NCBI GenBank assembly: GCA_050247075.1
Contig: JBFWUW010000072.1
Span: 1 to 32,840 of the forward strand
Length of the DNA: 32,840 nucleotides
DNA from: JBFWUW01 sp050247075
Lineage (GTDB): Bacteria > Planctomycetota > Planctomycetia > Pirellulales > JBFWUW01
Direction: 5' to 3'
Shown: piece by piece, positions 31,469-32,840 of the stretch
Numbering within the stretch: position 1 is the first letter of the stretch
How the letters are laid out: every line of letters begins with the position of its first letter
Translations under genes and position numbers: made by a program
The notes under the pieces: generated by a model
What the model saw: only the letters and a program-made list of their open reading frames with translations
Databases searched by the model: none
Told to the model about the DNA's origin: nothing

Positions 31469-32299
31469 ATGTCGCGATTTTCGTGGGCCTGTGCGCTCAT
31501 CGTGGGCTTGTTTCCGGCATGCGCTTGCGCGCAGCCCCAACCGTGGATTCTGCCGGCCATGTCATCCGCCGATCTGGCGGCCGTGCAGGAATTGGAACAA
31601 CGTGTGACACTGCAATGGCAAAACGTGCCGCTGGAAGAAGCGGTTCTCGATGTGCGGCGTCGATATGGTGTCACCTTGCATCTCGACCGCCAGAGGCTAG
31701 AAGATATTGGAATATCCACCAATCAAACCATATCCGTGGACGCTCACGACGTCCGGCTGAAACATGCCCTGCGACGAGCGCTGCGGGAATTTGAGGCCAC
31801 CTTCATCGTCCAGGATGGCGCGATCGTTATCACCTCGGAAGAAGCCTCGGATACTGTTCTGCCCGTCACCGTTTACGACGTGACCGGGCTGGTTCACCGG
31901 GGCAGCGAACACTCCGACTATTGCTGGTTGCCGGAAGTCATTACGACAGCCATTGAGCCACAATCGTGGGACGATGTGGGCGGTCCGGGGACCATTGAGG
32001 AATTCTTTTTTCCCGATCGCGACCGCTGTTTGATCGTCGTTTCGCAGACCTTGGAGAACCACGAAAAAGTCACGCAACTTTTGCAGCGCTTGTGGGACAT
32101 TTACGAAGTGTCGCCGCGGCAATCGCCGTCCAGAGCCGTCTCTGACCGGTCGAGCCATGCCAGCCGTTCACCCGCTGCCAAGGCCGCAAGTGCCGCGTCT
32201 GCTTCGAAGGCCTACACAAATAGCCGGCGTTCATCTGGGCGAGGACCCCGCCGCTATGCCGAAGTGCCGAGTTGGGCCGCGCCGGCGCTGCACGATTGA
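31469..32299 (+). CDS. Exported protein with secretin/TonB N-terminal-like (STN) domain
   Basis: This 276-residue protein has a signal peptide (MSRFSWACALIVGLFPACACA). Residues about 45-125 resemble the STN fold (secretin and TonB N-terminus short domain): VTLQWQNVPLEEAVLDVRRR, YGVTLHLDRQRLEDIGI, ISVDAHDVRLKHALRRALRE and AIVITSEEA, alternating strand and helix with the typical LEEAV and VRLKHALR patterns. The next stretch, VYDVTGLV then ITTAIEPQSWDDVGGPGTIE and RCLIVVSQTLENHEKVTQLL, is the companion segment usual in planctomycete proteins of this type. The last 60 residues are S/A/R-rich and of low complexity. STN domains sit in secretins, but there is no secretin barrel here, so a periplasmic binding role is more likely. 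A related, broken gene follows 53 bp downstream. Confidence 0.86.
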   Translation: MSRFSWACALIVGLFPACACAQPQPWILPAMSSADLAAVQELEQRVTLQWQNVPLEEAVLDVRRRYGVTLHLDRQRLEDIGISTNQTISVDAHDVRLKHALRRALREFEATFIVQDGAIVITSEEASDTVLPVTVYDVTGLVHRGSEHSDYCWLPEVITTAIEPQSWDDVGGPGTIEEFFFPDRDRCLIVVSQTLENHEKVTQLLQRLWDIYEVSPRQSPSRAVSDRSSHASRSPAAKAASAASASKAYTNSRRSSGRGPRRYAEVPSWAAPALHD

Positions 32300-32352
32300 A
32301 ACTGGCTGTTCCCTTTCGCGGTTCCTCTTGGATTGCCATCAGGAGACCCCCC

Positions 32353-32748
32353 ATGCACCAGCTCGCGGCCCTGTTGTGCCTGCTGTTGATGTTAGCTGGA
32401 CGGGCCGGCCAGTCCGCTGAATTGCTTCCTACCGATTTCAGCCGGGATCGCATTGTCTATTCCGTGACGGCTATTTCGCCAGCCGAGGGCCGCGTCCGCC
32501 GGCAGCTCCAGCGGCCCATTTCGCTCGACTTAGGGAGCGTGACGCTGGGCCAACTGGCGGCCCATATTCAAGCCGTGGCCGGAATTCCCGTCCGTTTGAA
32601 TGTCCAGACGATCGAAGACACCGGTGCTTCTGGCGAGACGCCCTGTTCGCCCATCCACGTAGCGGGCATTTCACTTCAATCCGCGATGAAGTTGGTCCTC
32701 GATGAGTTGGAATGGCTTTGTCGAACAATCGTTGAGTTTCCTGCGTAA
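32353..32748 (+). pseudogene. STN-like exported protein gene, interrupted by an IS element
   Basis: A frame of 131 codons starts at ATG 32353, with AGGAGA seven bases upstream. It has a signal peptide (MHQLAALLCLLLMLAGRAGQSAE) and an STN-like domain: ISLDLGSVTLGQLAAHIQAV, IPVRLNVQTIEDTGAS and GISLQSAMKLVLDELE. In the neighbouring paralogue this helix is followed by a last strand (ATFIVQDGAIVIT) and a further 150 residues. Here the frame enters a sequence matching an IS end at 32714 and stops after 11 foreign codons at 32748. Host-derived coding sequence therefore ends at 32713. The rest of the gene should lie beyond the IS, outside the window. It is most likely inactive, although a truncated exported product could still be made. 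Confidence 0.82.
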
Positions 32749-32840
32749 TTTAGCGAGCGAACGGACGCCCTCTTTACGCCGGAAGGAACGTGATATGGTT
32801 GCAGCAGTGAAAGCGTCGTACAAGATCACGAATTGGAAGC
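32714..32840 (+). mobile_element. Left end of an IS5-family (IS903-like) insertion sequence
   Basis: At 32714 the sequence GGCTTTGTCGAACAATCG begins. It agrees with the IS903 terminal inverted repeat (GGCTTTGTTGAATAAATC) at 13 of the first 15 bases. This is exactly where the STN homology of the host gene ends. A transposase reading frame with its own ribosome site starts 81 bases inside. IS903-group elements duplicate 9 bp of target; the candidate here is AGTTGGAAT (32705-32713). The right end is outside the window, so the duplication and full length cannot be seen. Confidence 0.8.
32795..32840 (+). CDS. IS5-family transposase, first 15 codons only
   Basis: The ATG at 32795 is preceded by GGAAGGA (32781-32787), 7 bases upstream. 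The visible protein, MVAAVKASYKITNWK, carries the SYKITNWK-type motif found at the N-terminus of many IS5-family transposases (commonly followed by a YNxxLxxRG segment, which is beyond the window). These enzymes cut and join DNA with a DDE active site, which also lies outside. The call rests on this short motif plus the IS903-like inverted repeat 81 bases upstream. Confidence 0.72.
   Translation, partial: MVAAVKASYKITNWK

Noticed and set aside
32131..32146. Match of GAGCCGTCTCTGAC with the hairpin at 27064-27077 as evidence for a repeat invading the STN gene
   Set aside because: A single shared 14-mer is expected a few times by chance in a window this long, and the second half of the hairpin is not conserved.

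Overview
The window is a high-GC stretch of a bacterial chromosome whose gene content points to the Planctomycetes, most likely a Pirellulales-like lineage. The evidence is family recognition only: exported PQQ-type propellers with an NWPQWRG-like start, a MoxR/DUF58/BatA-type cluster followed by a giant DUF4175-like coiled-coil protein, secretin-N-terminal-like exported proteins, a small exported protein with a YTRPQGEFV-type motif, and intergenic space rich in several families of short palindromic repeats. No rRNA, tRNA or CRISPR array was seen. Bases 1-15 are an Illumina TruSeq adapter remnant, so the left edge is a true contig end from sequencing and not biology.

Left part (1-11.6 kb): a truncated minus-strand protein with an ADP-ribosyltransferase-like signature; a Tat-exported hydroxypyruvate-isomerase-like protein followed by glyA (minus strand); a divergent PP2C-type protein phosphatase with two membrane helices; a convergent SDR dehydrogenase of the 3-hydroxyacyl-CoA dehydrogenase type-2 kind; a translationally coupled minus-strand pair (zinc-ribbon protein, then a membrane protein); and two exported PQQ-like beta-propeller proteins on the plus strand.

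Centre (11.7-27.0 kb): nine plus-strand genes, tightly packed and probably one transcription unit. The order is MoxR ATPase, DUF58 protein, BatA-type vWA membrane protein, second vWA membrane protein, 1277-residue coiled-coil membrane protein, acidic Q-rich exported protein, Tat-exported terpene-cyclase-like alpha/alpha-barrel, exported NPCBM-domain protein and TPR-like lipoprotein. The first four resemble the Bat/MoxR chaperone-vWA systems of other phyla. The last five look like a planctomycete cell-envelope extension of that system. This is the most interesting coherent system in the window, but its function cannot be read from sequence.

Right part (27-32.8 kb): surE, a small exported protein, a minus-strand exported DUF4139 protein with a glycine-rich insertion, a repeat-rich 0.9-kb gap, and two tandem secretin-N-terminal-like exported proteins. 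The second of these is interrupted by an IS5-family (IS903-like) insertion sequence whose transposase start lies at the right edge of the window.

At least six kinds of short repeats sit between genes: two ACCACG-ended inverted-repeat elements, a GGCGATnnnATCGCC palindrome family, two unrelated heptamer arrays, a GGTGCCACTGGCGG double hairpin, and a 192-bp nested dyad whose two halves show compensatory base changes.
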